Part shown: positions 9,770 through 18,951 of the stretch, in pieces | Layout: each line of letters starts with the position of its first letter | Position numbering within the stretch: position 1 is the stretch's first letter | Translations under genes and position numbers: made by a program | Notes under the pieces: model-generated | What the model was told of the DNA's origin: nothing | The model's input: only the letters and a program-made list of their open reading frames with translations | Database searches by the model: none | From: Aquimarina mycalae | Lineage (GTDB): Bacteria; Bacteroidota; Bacteroidia; Flavobacteriales; Flavobacteriaceae | Length of the DNA: 64,000 nt | Assembly: GCF_029906345.1 (NCBI RefSeq) | Contig: NZ_JARYGY010000006.1 | Coordinates: forward strand, 186,001-250,000 | Reading direction: 5' to 3'

Positions 9770-9792
9770 GGTAAACCTTGATAAGGGTTACC
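9770..9792. promoter_or_regulatory. Inverted repeat in the regulator-susC intergenic region
   Basis: GGTAAACCTT and AAGGGTTACC form a near-perfect 10-bp inverted repeat (one mismatch) around GAT, 64 bases after the regulator stop and about 190 bases before susC. No T-run follows, so it is a poor terminator. It may be an operator or an mRNA hairpin. The remaining 277 bases of this gap show no further gene or RNA that I recognise. Confidence 0.35.
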
Positions 9793-9983
9793 TGTTCATA
9801 CTACTTCATTGTCTTTCTTTATAAAGCAATTATTAAAAGTATGGGCAAGAGATTACCGTAAAATACTCGTGTAGTGTATTCTAATTTGGTGATATAATTA
9901 TTGGGTTAGCCTTCAATATACTCTTGCCTTCCTTTTTTTGATCTAGCAAATAATTGGAGTATAAATCTTGAAAATTTTTGTTT

Positions 9984-12900
9984 ATGAAAGTACATCACTA
10001 CAAATTGCTGGTACTTACTTTTTTTATATCAAGTATCGCATTGGCCCAACAAAGAACTGTCTCCGGAGCTGTTACTGACGGCAACGGTGTACCATTGCCA
10101 GGAGTAAATATTATTATCAAAGACACAAATAGGGGAACACAAAGTGACTTTGATGGTAAATATTCCATAGAAGCAGCAAATGGAGAAATTATAATGTATT
10201 CGTACATTGGGTTTATCACCCAAGAAATAAGTTATACGAATCAGGACGTAATTAATGTAATTCTGGAAGAAGATGTAAGTGCACTAGAAGAAGTTGTAGT
10301 TGTAGGATTTGGTACGCAATCCAGACGAACAATTACTGCAAACATAGCCTCGATTTCTTCAGAGGAAATTAACGAAATACCAACGCCAAGTTTACAAAGT
10401 ACACTGACAGGAAAAGCAGCTGGTGTTCAGGTTACACAGTTAAATGGTAAAGTAGAGGGAGGCGTTAAGGTTAGGGTAAGAGGGATATCCACTATATCAT
10501 CCTCTCAGGAACCATTATATGTTGTAGATGGTATTCCTATTACGAATGCAGATGAATCAATCAATAATTCACCTATAAACCCTTTAATAGCATTAAATCC
10601 TAATGATATAGAATCAATAGATATTCTTAAGGATGCGTCTTCTGCAGCGATTTATGGAGCAAGAGGAACGAATGGAGTAATCATTATTACTACGAAACAA
10701 GGAAAACAAGGAAAAACCAAAATATCTCTTAATTCATCATACGGAATTAGTAGCGCTACCAATACCCGAGATTGGTTAAATACAGCGCAATATGTAGAGT
10801 TGCTTACAGAATCTGCATTAAATAATGGTTTCTCATTAGGTTTTATAGAAGGACAATTTGATTTTTATGCAAATGGCCTTGACTGGAGAAATGGTGAAGT
10901 TGATACGGATTGGCAAGAACTTGCATTAGTAGATGGTTCTGTACAGGATTTTGGAGTATCTGCTTCTGGAGGAAGTGAAAAAACTAGGTTTTTTATATCA
11001 ATGGCATATAACAATACTGACGGTATTGTAAGAGGAAATGAATTAGAGAGGTATTCTTTTAGAACTAATATTGATCATACATTGTCGGATAAATTTAGAC
11101 TAGGTACAAATACCAGTGTTTCTAAATCGATCATTGACAGGATATCTAATGATAATGCTTTTGCCACACCGCTACAGGCTATTGCACAAGTACCATTGTC
11201 ACCTGCATATTTGGAAGATGGAGTTACACCTAATAATCAAACCACAGAATACTACAATTTCCTGACAGAGGAGTTTAATGGTAATTTTAAAACAAATGTA
11301 TGGAGGATTTTAGCAAACGCATATGCAGAATATAAAATACTACCAGAACTTAGTTTTAGATCTGAAATAGGATACGATTTTTTATCTCAGGTTGCAGAAC
11401 GTTTTTCAGGAAGTCTTACAGAATCAGCTTCTGTAGGTGGGTTCGGAACAGCAAATGCTGTTCAGACCGAAAAATATAATCTGAATAATTACTTTACCTA
11501 TAACCAGATTTTTAATAACACCTTTGATGTAGAAGGGACAGTTGGGATGAGTTATGAAGATAGTACTAGAAGATTACAATTTCTTCAAGGTCAAGGTTTC
11601 CCGTCGGATGATTTGCAAACCTTAAATAGTGCTGCAGAGATTACAGCTGGAGGATCAAGTCGAACTCGATTTAATTTTCTTTCATACTTCGGAAGAGCTA
11701 CTTTATCCATCGCAAACAAGTATTTGTTAAAAGCTAGTTTACGATATGATGGCTCTTCTAGATTTGGAGAAGAAAACAGGTTTGGTTGGTTTCCTGCAGC
11801 ATCTGCTGGATGGATTGTTTCTGAAGAGTCATTTCTAAGTAATTCAGAAGTTTTATCGCTGCTTAAACTAAGAGGAAGTTGGGGTGTTACTGGGAACGCT
11901 GGAATCGGAAATTTTGCAAGTTTAAGCCTTTTTCAAGGATCCCCATACAATCAAAGAGCTGGATTATCGCCAACTCAATTGGGTAATCCATCCCTTAAAT
12001 GGGAAAGAACAACTCAGGTAGACTTTGGATTAGATTATGGTTTTTTAAATAACAGAATTTCTGGAGAAATAGATTACTATATAAAAGATACAGATGATCT
12101 TTTATTAAATGAACCTGTTCCTGGAACTTCTGGATTTCCTAATATAACAAGAAACGTTGGGGAAATGAAAAACAAAGGTTTTGAGTTTATTATTAATACA
12201 AAAAATATTGTTTCACAAAATGGAAGCTGGAGTACGTCATTGAATATTTCTACTATTGATAATGAAGTGACCAAATTGCCTGGCGGTGATATTATTGCTG
12301 GCAGAAATATAGTAAGAGAAGGAGAAACGGTTTCATCATTTTATTTAGTTGAATTTGCAGGTGCCGATCCAGCTAATGGAGATGCATTATTTATTAGAAA
12401 TACTGTAGCTGTAGATGGTACTGTTGATAGAAGTACAACTAATAACTTTAATGATGCCAGCAGAATAATTGCTGGTAGTCCATATCCTGATTTTATAGCA
12501 GGATTAACCAATAATATTACATATAAAGGAATCGATTTCTCTTTTACTTTTCAGGGAGAATGGGGAGCTTCTATCTATAATAACGGAGGAAGGTTTCAAT
12601 CAGGTAATGCAAGGTTTTTTGATAACCAAAGTACAGATCAGCTAAGGAGATGGCAACAGCCAGGAGACATTACAGATATTCCACAAGCAAGATTATTCAG
12701 TACGAATGGACAACAAGCTTCAACAAGGTATTTACAAGAATCTGATTTCATAAGATTAAGAAATTTAACACTTGGATATACCATACCAAAAGATATTACC
12801 CAGAAGTTTTATATGGAACGAATACGAATCTATTTTACAGGGTTCAATCTATTGACTTTTACTGATTATGATGGTTATGATCCTGAATCTACTGCAGATT

Positions 12901-12992
12901 TTAATGGAAACTCTAACATACAAGTAGGGGAAACCTTTTATTCGGCGCCACCTGCTAGAACTTATACAATGGGAGTAAATATTGATTTTTAA
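9984..12992 (+). CDS. SusC/RagA-family TonB-linked outer membrane transporter
   Basis: This is a TonB-dependent porin that imports oligosaccharides captured by its SusD partner. I chose the ATG at 9984, which starts the signal peptide directly (MKVHHYKLLVLTFF...ALAQ); an in-frame TTG lies two codons upstream. After the signal peptide come a carboxypeptidase-regulatory-like beta-sandwich (QQRTVSGAVTDGNGVPLPGV, about 22-105), the TonB box region, a plug domain with the SusC signatures VRVRGISTI, PLYVVDGIPI and DASSAAIYGARGTNGVIIITT, and a beta-barrel ending in an aromatic-rich last strand (TMGVNIDF). At 1002 residues it is typical for the family. The SusD gene follows after 12 bases. The downstream secreted amylase suggests maltodextrin-like substrates. 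Confidence 0.95.
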   Translation: MKVHHYKLLVLTFFISSIALAQQRTVSGAVTDGNGVPLPGVNIIIKDTNRGTQSDFDGKYSIEAANGEIIMYSYIGFITQEISYTNQDVINVILEEDVSALEEVVVVGFGTQSRRTITANIASISSEEINEIPTPSLQSTLTGKAAGVQVTQLNGKVEGGVKVRVRGISTISSSQEPLYVVDGIPITNADESINNSPINPLIALNPNDIESIDILKDASSAAIYGARGTNGVIIITTKQGKQGKTKISLNSSYGISSATNTRDWLNTAQYVELLTESALNNGFSLGFIEGQFDFYANGLDWRNGEVDTDWQELALVDGSVQDFGVSASGGSEKTRFFISMAYNNTDGIVRGNELERYSFRTNIDHTLSDKFRLGTNTSVSKSIIDRISNDNAFATPLQAIAQVPLSPAYLEDGVTPNNQTTEYYNFLTEEFNGNFKTNVWRILANAYAEYKILPELSFRSEIGYDFLSQVAERFSGSLTESASVGGFGTANAVQTEKYNLNNYFTYNQIFNNTFDVEGTVGMSYEDSTRRLQFLQGQGFPSDDLQTLNSAAEITAGGSSRTRFNFLSYFGRATLSIANKYLLKASLRYDGSSRFGEENRFGWFPAASAGWIVSEESFLSNSEVLSLLKLRGSWGVTGNAGIGNFASLSLFQGSPYNQRAGLSPTQLGNPSLKWERTTQVDFGLDYGFLNNRISGEIDYYIKDTDDLLLNEPVPGTSGFPNITRNVGEMKNKGFEFIINTKNIVSQNGSWSTSLNISTIDNEVTKLPGGDIIAGRNIVREGETVSSFYLVEFAGADPANGDALFIRNTVAVDGTVDRSTTNNFNDASRIIAGSPYPDFIAGLTNNITYKGIDFSFTFQGEWGASIYNNGGRFQSGNARFFDNQSTDQLRRWQQPGDITDIPQARLFSTNGQQASTRYLQESDFIRLRNLTLGYTIPKDITQKFYMERIRIYFTGFNLLTFTDYDGYDPESTADFNGNSNIQVGETFYSAPPARTYTMGVNIDF

Positions 12993-13004
12993 ACACGCTA
13001 TATC

Positions 13005-14393
13005 ATGAAAACATTAAAATATATATTACTATCATTCCTTATAATTACTATTGTGATTGTTGGGTGTGAAGATAACTTAGAACTAGAGCCAGAACAGAGT
13101 TTGTTACCAGAAATTGCAACTTCTAATGCAGCTAATGTACAGAATATATTAACTGGTATTTATGATGAAGCAGGGCAAACATTGTCGTATGGAGGAGATA
13201 TTAATCTAGCATCAGAACTTTTAGCAAATAGCACTGACCTTTCTTGGAATGGTACGTTTGAGCAACCTGCTCAATTAATAGAGAAACAACTAGTGCCAGA
13301 TAATACCTTTGTTAGAGATTATTGGCTAAACGCATATGAGGTAAGTAATCAATCCAATATAGTACTTGCCAGCTTAGATGTCTTTGATGAAGAATCTGAT
13401 AGAAATAGAGTAGAAGGTGAGGCTAAGTTTTTAAGAGGATTGGTTTATTTTGATCTTGCTAGATTGTATGGTCAGCCATATGCAGCTGGTGGAGGAAATA
13501 CCCAACTTGCAGCACCCATAGTGCTAGATGCTGTATTGAATCCAGATGATATTACATCACCTTCAAGAAATACGGTAGAAGAAGTGTATGCTCAGGTAAT
13601 CCTAGACCTTAGTGATGCATATAATTTATTGCCCAATACCAATGGTATCTTTGCAGATCGATATGGTGCTCAGGCACTTTTGGCTAGAGTATATTTGCAA
13701 CAAGGTAATTACGCAGCTGCGAGAGACGCTGCAGATGATGTATTACAAAACAGTGGGCATTCACTTACTGCGACCTATGCAGAAGCATTTAATAATGATC
13801 AAGATTCTCAAGAAGATGTTTTTGCTTGGCAAATTACCAGCCAGGATCCTAATGAAACTGCTGGAGGAACTGAAGGATCTAATGATATGAATACGTTTTG
13901 GGCAGGACAAGCTTTTGGTGGTAGATCTGGAAATCCTGATGTTTCTATTAACGCATCTTTCTTTACCGTTTTTGATGATCCAAACGATGAAAGAGGACAG
14001 TTTATATATAGTAATACAGGTGGAACAGCTACAACTAAATGGCAGTCGCAATTTGCTAATATTCCCTTTCTACGAATAGGAGAAATGCATTTGATACGAG
14101 CAGAAGCCAATTTTAGATTAGGCACCTCAATAGGGTTAGATCCTTTGGTTGAAATAAATGCGCTTAGAGCTAGATCTAATGCTGTAGCTTTAGGTTCTGT
14201 CACCTTACAAGATATCATAAATGAGCGTATACGGGAGCTTGCTTTCGAAGGTTTTGCCTTGCATGATATAAAACGTCTTCAAGGTACTGTAGGAGCATTA
14301 AATTATGACGATAATTTTTTAGTAATGCCAATACCACAAAGAGAACGAGATGCAAACCCCAATTTAATGCAAAATCCGGGTTATGGAAATTGA
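13005..14393 (+). CDS. SusD/RagB-family nutrient-binding outer membrane lipoprotein
   Basis: The 462-residue lipoprotein caps the SusC barrel and binds glycans at the cell surface. The signal peptide ends at Cys21 (IVGCEDN). The SusD fold is indicated by the N-terminal ELEPEQSLLPE segment, helical TPR-like pairs including EGEAKFLRGLVYFDLARLYG, RYGAQALLARVYLQQGNYAAA, IPFLRIGEMHLIRAEANFRLG, and the C-terminal RIRELAFEGFALHDIKRL with its NPLMQNPGYGN-type tail. It is 12 bases downstream of susC and certainly co-transcribed. At 462 residues it is on the short side for SusD proteins (usually about 500-550), without an obvious missing block. The locus has no SusE/SusF-type accessory binder. Confidence 0.95.
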   Translation: MKTLKYILLSFLIITIVIVGCEDNLELEPEQSLLPEIATSNAANVQNILTGIYDEAGQTLSYGGDINLASELLANSTDLSWNGTFEQPAQLIEKQLVPDNTFVRDYWLNAYEVSNQSNIVLASLDVFDEESDRNRVEGEAKFLRGLVYFDLARLYGQPYAAGGGNTQLAAPIVLDAVLNPDDITSPSRNTVEEVYAQVILDLSDAYNLLPNTNGIFADRYGAQALLARVYLQQGNYAAARDAADDVLQNSGHSLTATYAEAFNNDQDSQEDVFAWQITSQDPNETAGGTEGSNDMNTFWAGQAFGGRSGNPDVSINASFFTVFDDPNDERGQFIYSNTGGTATTKWQSQFANIPFLRIGEMHLIRAEANFRLGTSIGLDPLVEINALRARSNAVALGSVTLQDIINERIRELAFEGFALHDIKRLQGTVGALNYDDNFLVMPIPQRERDANPNLMQNPGYGN

Positions 14394-14553
14394 TTAGTTG
14401 TTAAATGCTTTTTTTGAACTATCTTAAAATTTGGTTGGATTTCTTTAGAGCGTAGAAATCAATATGAAGGTTGTAAATGTACTTTTTAAGATAGTAGTTA
14501 TAGATCTTTTTTTTAGTAGAAGATTACTTTAAAATAATTCCTTTTCATAACCC

Positions 14554-14594
14554 AAAAAATTACCCGTTAATACATCAAGTATTAACGGGTAATT
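14554..14594 (-). terminator. Bidirectional terminator between susD and the amylase gene
   Basis: A perfect 16-bp inverted repeat (arms 14558-14573 and 14579-14594, core TTACCCGTTAATAC) encloses the loop ATCAA. On the minus strand the hairpin is followed by TTTTTT, so it should end the amylase transcript 20 bases past its stop. On the plus strand it would also block the convergent susCD message. Confidence 0.85.
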
Positions 14595-14614
14595 ATATGT
14601 CAATTAATTTAGGG

Positions 14615-17600
14615 TTATTGTTTCAATATTTTTCTTGTAAAAGACTTTCCATTCAACGTGATTTTGCAGAAGTAAATTCCACTAGCTAATGATTTTTCTC
14701 CTAACTGATATTGATGTTCACCTTTGTCGACTTGTTGATTAATAATAGTCTCGGATGCTCCATATACATTTATAATTTCGATCCTAAGATGACTTTTAGA
14801 TTTCGGAATAGACAATTGGAGCATTGAGTTAGCTGTCAGTGGATTAGGGAATATTTCAATTTTATCTTCAAATACCTTATCATCCATAGTATTGTTTAGT
14901 CTAAGGTTATCAGGATTTTGATCATACCAAACACCATTGTAATACCATCCATTTTGACATCTATTCAGATCAGATGTTTGTGAAGTCCCATTATTACTAA
15001 AAATCATATTAGCACAGGATGTGTTGGAGAAAGTATATCGATACCAATCATCTATATCAGCAGTCATGGATTCTCCTGGCCATGAGGTTGTGTTTCCAGA
15101 TGGTGTAACACTCCAGAAGTAAATTGAAGGCGATGTAAATGAATCTGATTTAAAATAAACCGTCAAATCTTGATTTTGCTCAGGATTACTGTCATACCAA
15201 ACACCATTATAATACCATCCATCTCCACATCGTTGAAGATCTCCAGTTTGATTAGCTCCATTATTACTGAAAATTAAATTGGCGCAATTCACGGTGTCAA
15301 AAGTATATGAAAACCAACCATTACCTATATCAGTCATATTGTTTCCTGGCCAAGCAGTTGAAGTTTCTATAGGAGTTGTATTCCAATAGTAAATAGAAGG
15401 GTTCGATAATGTCCCTTTATAATAAATTGTCATAGATCCAGAAGACTCAGAAAAAGTAAATGAATTGCTAATGATTTCAGATGATAATCCTTCGGTATCA
15501 TATGCGATAGCTTTAACGGTAGTATCGGCATCTATAGATATTGCTGAGGTGTATAATATAGAAGATGTATTTGGTTGATCACCGTTGAGCGTATAGTAAA
15601 TCTTTAATCCTTCAGGAGTATTATCAGTAGCACTTAATGAAACTGAAATTGTTTCTCCCTCAATAAATGATCCGCCTTCTGGAGACATTGTAACCAATGG
15701 AGGTGTGTTTTCTGTATTTCTTGGATCAGTATCGTACCATGTTCCAGCTTCATACCATCCATCTTTATTTCTTGTTAGATCATCTGTTTTAGCGCCTCCA
15801 TTATCATTGAATAATAAGTTAGTGCTTTGTACTCCTTCAAAAATATATTCATACCAATCAGAATTATTGATACGATTCATTTGTGGTCCTGGCCAATTAC
15901 TTGGAGGTAATACATCAGGTGATTCGTTCCAGTAATGAACATTTACCTGAGACCAGGAAGATGGCTTTTTAAAATACACGTGTAATCCTTCTATAGGACC
16001 GATTCTATAATTTTTGGTAACAATGTCAGATGCAGTACCATCCTTATCATAGGTGATTGCTTTGATTGTGGTAGATGTTGTTATGGTAAAAGGACCTGTG
16101 TATGCAATGCTAGATCTATTAGGATTTGATCCATCGGTTGTATAAAAAATATCATAAGGATTTCCTGCTCCGCCGATTCCTTGCAAGGAAACCTGTATTG
16201 GATTTTCAGAATTATTAGTATCTGGGCTTATAACTACTATGGGGTTACTAGGACCATTTACACAATTCTCAAAAAAACCACCTCCACAACTACCAATCAA
16301 TCCAGGCCCATTTAATACATATATTCCTGCTGATCCAGAAGTAACGGTAAAACTTAATACTCCATTTTGAGCAACAACTTCTCTACCAGTTACCGCATCG
16401 CGATAAAGTCCGTTGGACATCCCCGAAATATTAAATGAAGCATTTCCATCTTTAGCTAATCCGACAGCAACCTCACTATTTCCATGGACTCTACGGTAAG
16501 AAACTGCATTTCCTGGGGCTTCTTTCCAGGTCCAACTCCCTTTTTGTAGTGCTGGAACTGCTTTTCGAATAGCATTTAGTTTTTTAATATGTTTATATAT
16601 TTTATGATTCGGTGCTTGATCCATTACATTTCCGTAATAAGCACGTCCTGTATTATTAATAGATTCTCTAATTCCAGCAGCATTATGAATGTCATTAAAT
16701 TCACCTGCTTTGAACCTCATTTCGGTACCGTAATACACGGTTGGAATACCTCGCCAAGTAAACATAAAATTCATACAAGCAGCTAGATTCTCATCAGATC
16801 CACCATATCGACGATTCCAATCATTATTGGGGCCAAAATCGTGATTGTCTAACCAAGTCACTAAGGTAGAAGGGTCACTATATAGATTGTCATACCGAGC
16901 TGCTGCTTTTACGGTAGGAAAAGATTGCCCTTCTTCAAAGGTTCCATGAAAAGTGGCTTCACCAAAAAAATCGATCACAGCCAGGTCTAAAGGTGCTGAA
17001 TTGTTAACAGCTCCTCTCCAAGTATAATAATGAGGGTTTGTTTCTTCAACAGGGTGTAATTCGTGACGTTTTTGAGCAACTTCTCCAAAAATGAACAAAT
17101 CAGGATTTATAGCTTTGAACGCATCATAAAAATAAATGATATCTTCTCTACTCATATGTTTTACAGTATCCCAACGAAAAGCGTCTACTCCCATATTAAT
17201 ATAACGAGCATAGGCATTTACTAAATAATCTCTGACTTTTTGACTTCCTGTATTAAGGTCTGGCGTATCTCCTGCTAAGGCTCTGTTCTGTAAGTTTTCT
17301 ACATCATCAAACCCTTGAGCAAAACCGTTCCCAGAATGATGATACCAATCAGGATCAGATGTATCCACATAACTTTCTTTACCTGGGAAATTATGTTGCG
17401 ATAAATCTTGATTGTAAGGAGGAGGCATTTTAGCCAGATTTGCTCTACTCCATAATAATCCATCTTCTGGATTTGGAGTTAATCCATCATATTCCCAGTT
17501 TGGATTATCAGGTGCAAACCAAGATTGGGTAGGATCTGTATTATATTTAATTTCGGCTACATCTTTAATACCAAAACGGCCAGCATGGTTTGTAACAACA

Positions 17601-18055
17601 TCCAAAACGATTTTCATATCTCTGGCATGGATTTCATTAATTAAGTCTTGAAATGTAGCTCCTGGAGATTCTAATCTTGGATCTACTTTAGTAAAATCCC
17701 ACGCATGATATCCGTGATAATCTAGAGGACTTCGATTGTGTACAATAGGTGTAATCCATATCGCCGTAAACCCTAAATCTTTAATATAATCTAACTTTTG
17801 TATTAAGCCTTTAAAATCGCCTCTCCAAGTAACATCGTTAGGGTCTGTAATAGAAGGGTTGATCGTTGGGTCAGGGTTGTAAGAGGACCATTCTGTAGGA
17901 GCATTATTATTTGGATCTCCATCAAAAAAACGAGTAGTCATTAAGAAATAAATGGTTTCTTCTCTGAAATCAGTTTGTGCGGTTGCTATATAAGAATTTA
18001 GTAGCATGCTCCATAGACATAATATGCCTATGAATTTAGGTAATGAGTTTTTCAT
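14615..18055 (-). CDS. T9SS-exported GH13 alpha-amylase with three CBM26-like starch-binding modules
   Basis: This 1146-residue enzyme hydrolyses alpha-1,4-glucans outside the cell. Layout: signal peptide (1-27, ending ATAQ), GH13 barrel and C-domain (about 30-585), chitobiase-C-like sandwich (about 605-685), CBM26-like module A (691-776), second chitobiase-C-like sandwich (786-866), CBM26-like modules B (875-957) and C (964-1047), and a T9SS type A domain (about 1066-1146, with IFPNPLT). GH13 residues are visible: DVVTNH (152-157), nucleophile Asp296 in DAFRWD, acid/base Glu325 in FGEV and Asp406 in DNHD. Each CBM has the YYWN/YFW, WPG and GWYYNGVWYD signature. B and C are so alike that a recent duplication is likely. 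Convergent to susCD. Confidence 0.95.
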   Translation of the reverse strand: MKNSLPKFIGILCLWSMLLNSYIATAQTDFREETIYFLMTTRFFDGDPNNNAPTEWSSYNPDPTINPSITDPNDVTWRGDFKGLIQKLDYIKDLGFTAIWITPIVHNRSPLDYHGYHAWDFTKVDPRLESPGATFQDLINEIHARDMKIVLDVVTNHAGRFGIKDVAEIKYNTDPTQSWFAPDNPNWEYDGLTPNPEDGLLWSRANLAKMPPPYNQDLSQHNFPGKESYVDTSDPDWYHHSGNGFAQGFDDVENLQNRALAGDTPDLNTGSQKVRDYLVNAYARYINMGVDAFRWDTVKHMSREDIIYFYDAFKAINPDLFIFGEVAQKRHELHPVEETNPHYYTWRGAVNNSAPLDLAVIDFFGEATFHGTFEEGQSFPTVKAAARYDNLYSDPSTLVTWLDNHDFGPNNDWNRRYGGSDENLAACMNFMFTWRGIPTVYYGTEMRFKAGEFNDIHNAAGIRESINNTGRAYYGNVMDQAPNHKIYKHIKKLNAIRKAVPALQKGSWTWKEAPGNAVSYRRVHGNSEVAVGLAKDGNASFNISGMSNGLYRDAVTGREVVAQNGVLSFTVTSGSAGIYVLNGPGLIGSCGGGFFENCVNGPSNPIVVISPDTNNSENPIQVSLQGIGGAGNPYDIFYTTDGSNPNRSSIAYTGPFTITTSTTIKAITYDKDGTASDIVTKNYRIGPIEGLHVYFKKPSSWSQVNVHYWNESPDVLPPSNWPGPQMNRINNSDWYEYIFEGVQSTNLLFNDNGGAKTDDLTRNKDGWYEAGTWYDTDPRNTENTPPLVTMSPEGGSFIEGETISVSLSATDNTPEGLKIYYTLNGDQPNTSSILYTSAISIDADTTVKAIAYDTEGLSSEIISNSFTFSESSGSMTIYYKGTLSNPSIYYWNTTPIETSTAWPGNNMTDIGNGWFSYTFDTVNCANLIFSNNGANQTGDLQRCGDGWYYNGVWYDSNPEQNQDLTVYFKSDSFTSPSIYFWSVTPSGNTTSWPGESMTADIDDWYRYTFSNTSCANMIFSNNGTSQTSDLNRCQNGWYYNGVWYDQNPDNLRLNNTMDDKVFEDKIEIFPNPLTANSMLQLSIPKSKSHLRIEIINVYGASETIINQQVDKGEHQYQLGEKSLASGIYFCKITLNGKSFTRKILKQ

Positions 18056-18088
18056 AAATTTTAGTGTTTGTGTCTTGTGTGAAATTTC

Positions 18089-18102
18089 GCTTTTTAAAAA
18101 GC
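18089..18102. promoter_or_regulatory. 14-bp palindrome in the amylase leader
   Basis: GCTTTTTAAAAAGC is a perfect palindrome centred about 40 bases upstream of the amylase start codon. It could be a regulator site or a leader hairpin; its A+T-rich core makes a chance origin possible. Confidence 0.3.
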
Positions 18103-18236
18103 ATCTAGAATTTTATATTATCATATAAGAAGAGGATTAAATTATTTATTATTACAATGCTATTTTTTTAATAATAAATATGTTGATTCAGCAATTTAAG
18201 TAATAATTAAGCACTTTATTGGGAATCCGATTACTC

Positions 18237-18244
18237 AAACGTTT
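18237..18244. promoter_or_regulatory. AAACGTTT core, possible LacI/GntR-type operator upstream of the amylase
   Basis: AAACGTTT, flanked as CTCAAACGTTTTCG, lies about 185 bases upstream of the amylase ATG. AAACGTTT is the centre of many LacI-family operators that control maltose and starch genes. The flanks are not symmetric and no LacI gene is in the window, so the call is tentative. Confidence 0.25.
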
Positions 18245-18316
18245 TCGTGTTGATAAGATTTAGTTTTTGAGTTTTTATGAAGAAAAAATAAACCTTTAAT
18301 TGAAAAAACTAAAAGC

Positions 18317-18943
18317 TTATTTTTTAAATACTATTAGTTCCTTAGTTATAATAACATCAGAGAATTGATATTGTTTTTTAATCCAATGTAATGTTTCTTT
18401 TGTGTAGAAGAATACGTGAGTTGAGTCATTTTTATACCACCAGGAATTAAAATCTATGGAATCTTCATACAGATTGGTTTTGCAATATAAGTTTCCTTTT
18501 GGATTTAGAAGAGTATGTAATAATCCGAACTCTTTAGCTGGATTATAGAAGTGTTCCATAACTTCACAGCAAATGATGTAATCATATTTTCTCTCCAACG
18601 CCTGCTTGTTAGGGTCAAAAAAGGGGTCATAGGGTTGAACGTCATATCCTTGATCTTGTAACATTAGAGTAACGACAGGACCACTGCCACTCCCAAAATC
18701 TAATCCTTTATGTTTTTTAGTATATTTTTTTAGGACTGATTCGACTATGGGAGAAACGAAATTTCGATATCCAGTATCTGTTACGTCATTATTATGTGCT
18801 TGATATCTATTCTTTTCTTCTGTGTTAGAAAGGAAGTAGGAAGGATGTAACAAGATACCATTGCAATTAGAACAACGATGATATATTCGTTTATGTGTTG
18901 TCGAAAATTCTGCGGTTACTGAGCTACAAAGAGCACAATCCAT
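18317..18943 (-). CDS. Class I SAM-dependent methyltransferase with N-terminal zinc ribbon
   Basis: The 208-residue protein opens with a four-cysteine zinc ribbon (Cys3, Cys6, Cys24, Cys27: CALC and CSNC). A Rossmann methyltransferase follows, with the SAM motif GLDFGSGSGPVVTLM (about 100-114) and the later motif YDYIICCEVMEHFYNPAKEF. This layout is that of the Methyltransf_23-type group, which in Bacteroidota is annotated only as class I SAM methyltransferase; the substrate is not known. It lies 8 bases downstream of the DUF349 gene on the same strand and should be co-transcribed with it. No terminator is evident between its stop and the amylase leader. Confidence 0.85.
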   Translation of the reverse strand: MDCALCSSVTAEFSTTHKRIYHRCSNCNGILLHPSYFLSNTEEKNRYQAHNNDVTDTGYRNFVSPIVESVLKKYTKKHKGLDFGSGSGPVVTLMLQDQGYDVQPYDPFFDPNKQALERKYDYIICCEVMEHFYNPAKEFGLLHTLLNPKGNLYCKTNLYEDSIDFNSWWYKNDSTHVFFYTKETLHWIKKQYQFSDVIITKELIVFKK

Positions 18944-18951
18944 AGGTGTGA

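Noticed and set aside
13808-14218. 136-codon open frame on the minus strand inside susD
   Set aside because: It is antisense to a well-supported susD, with no family resemblance and an amino acid composition typical of a shadow frame.
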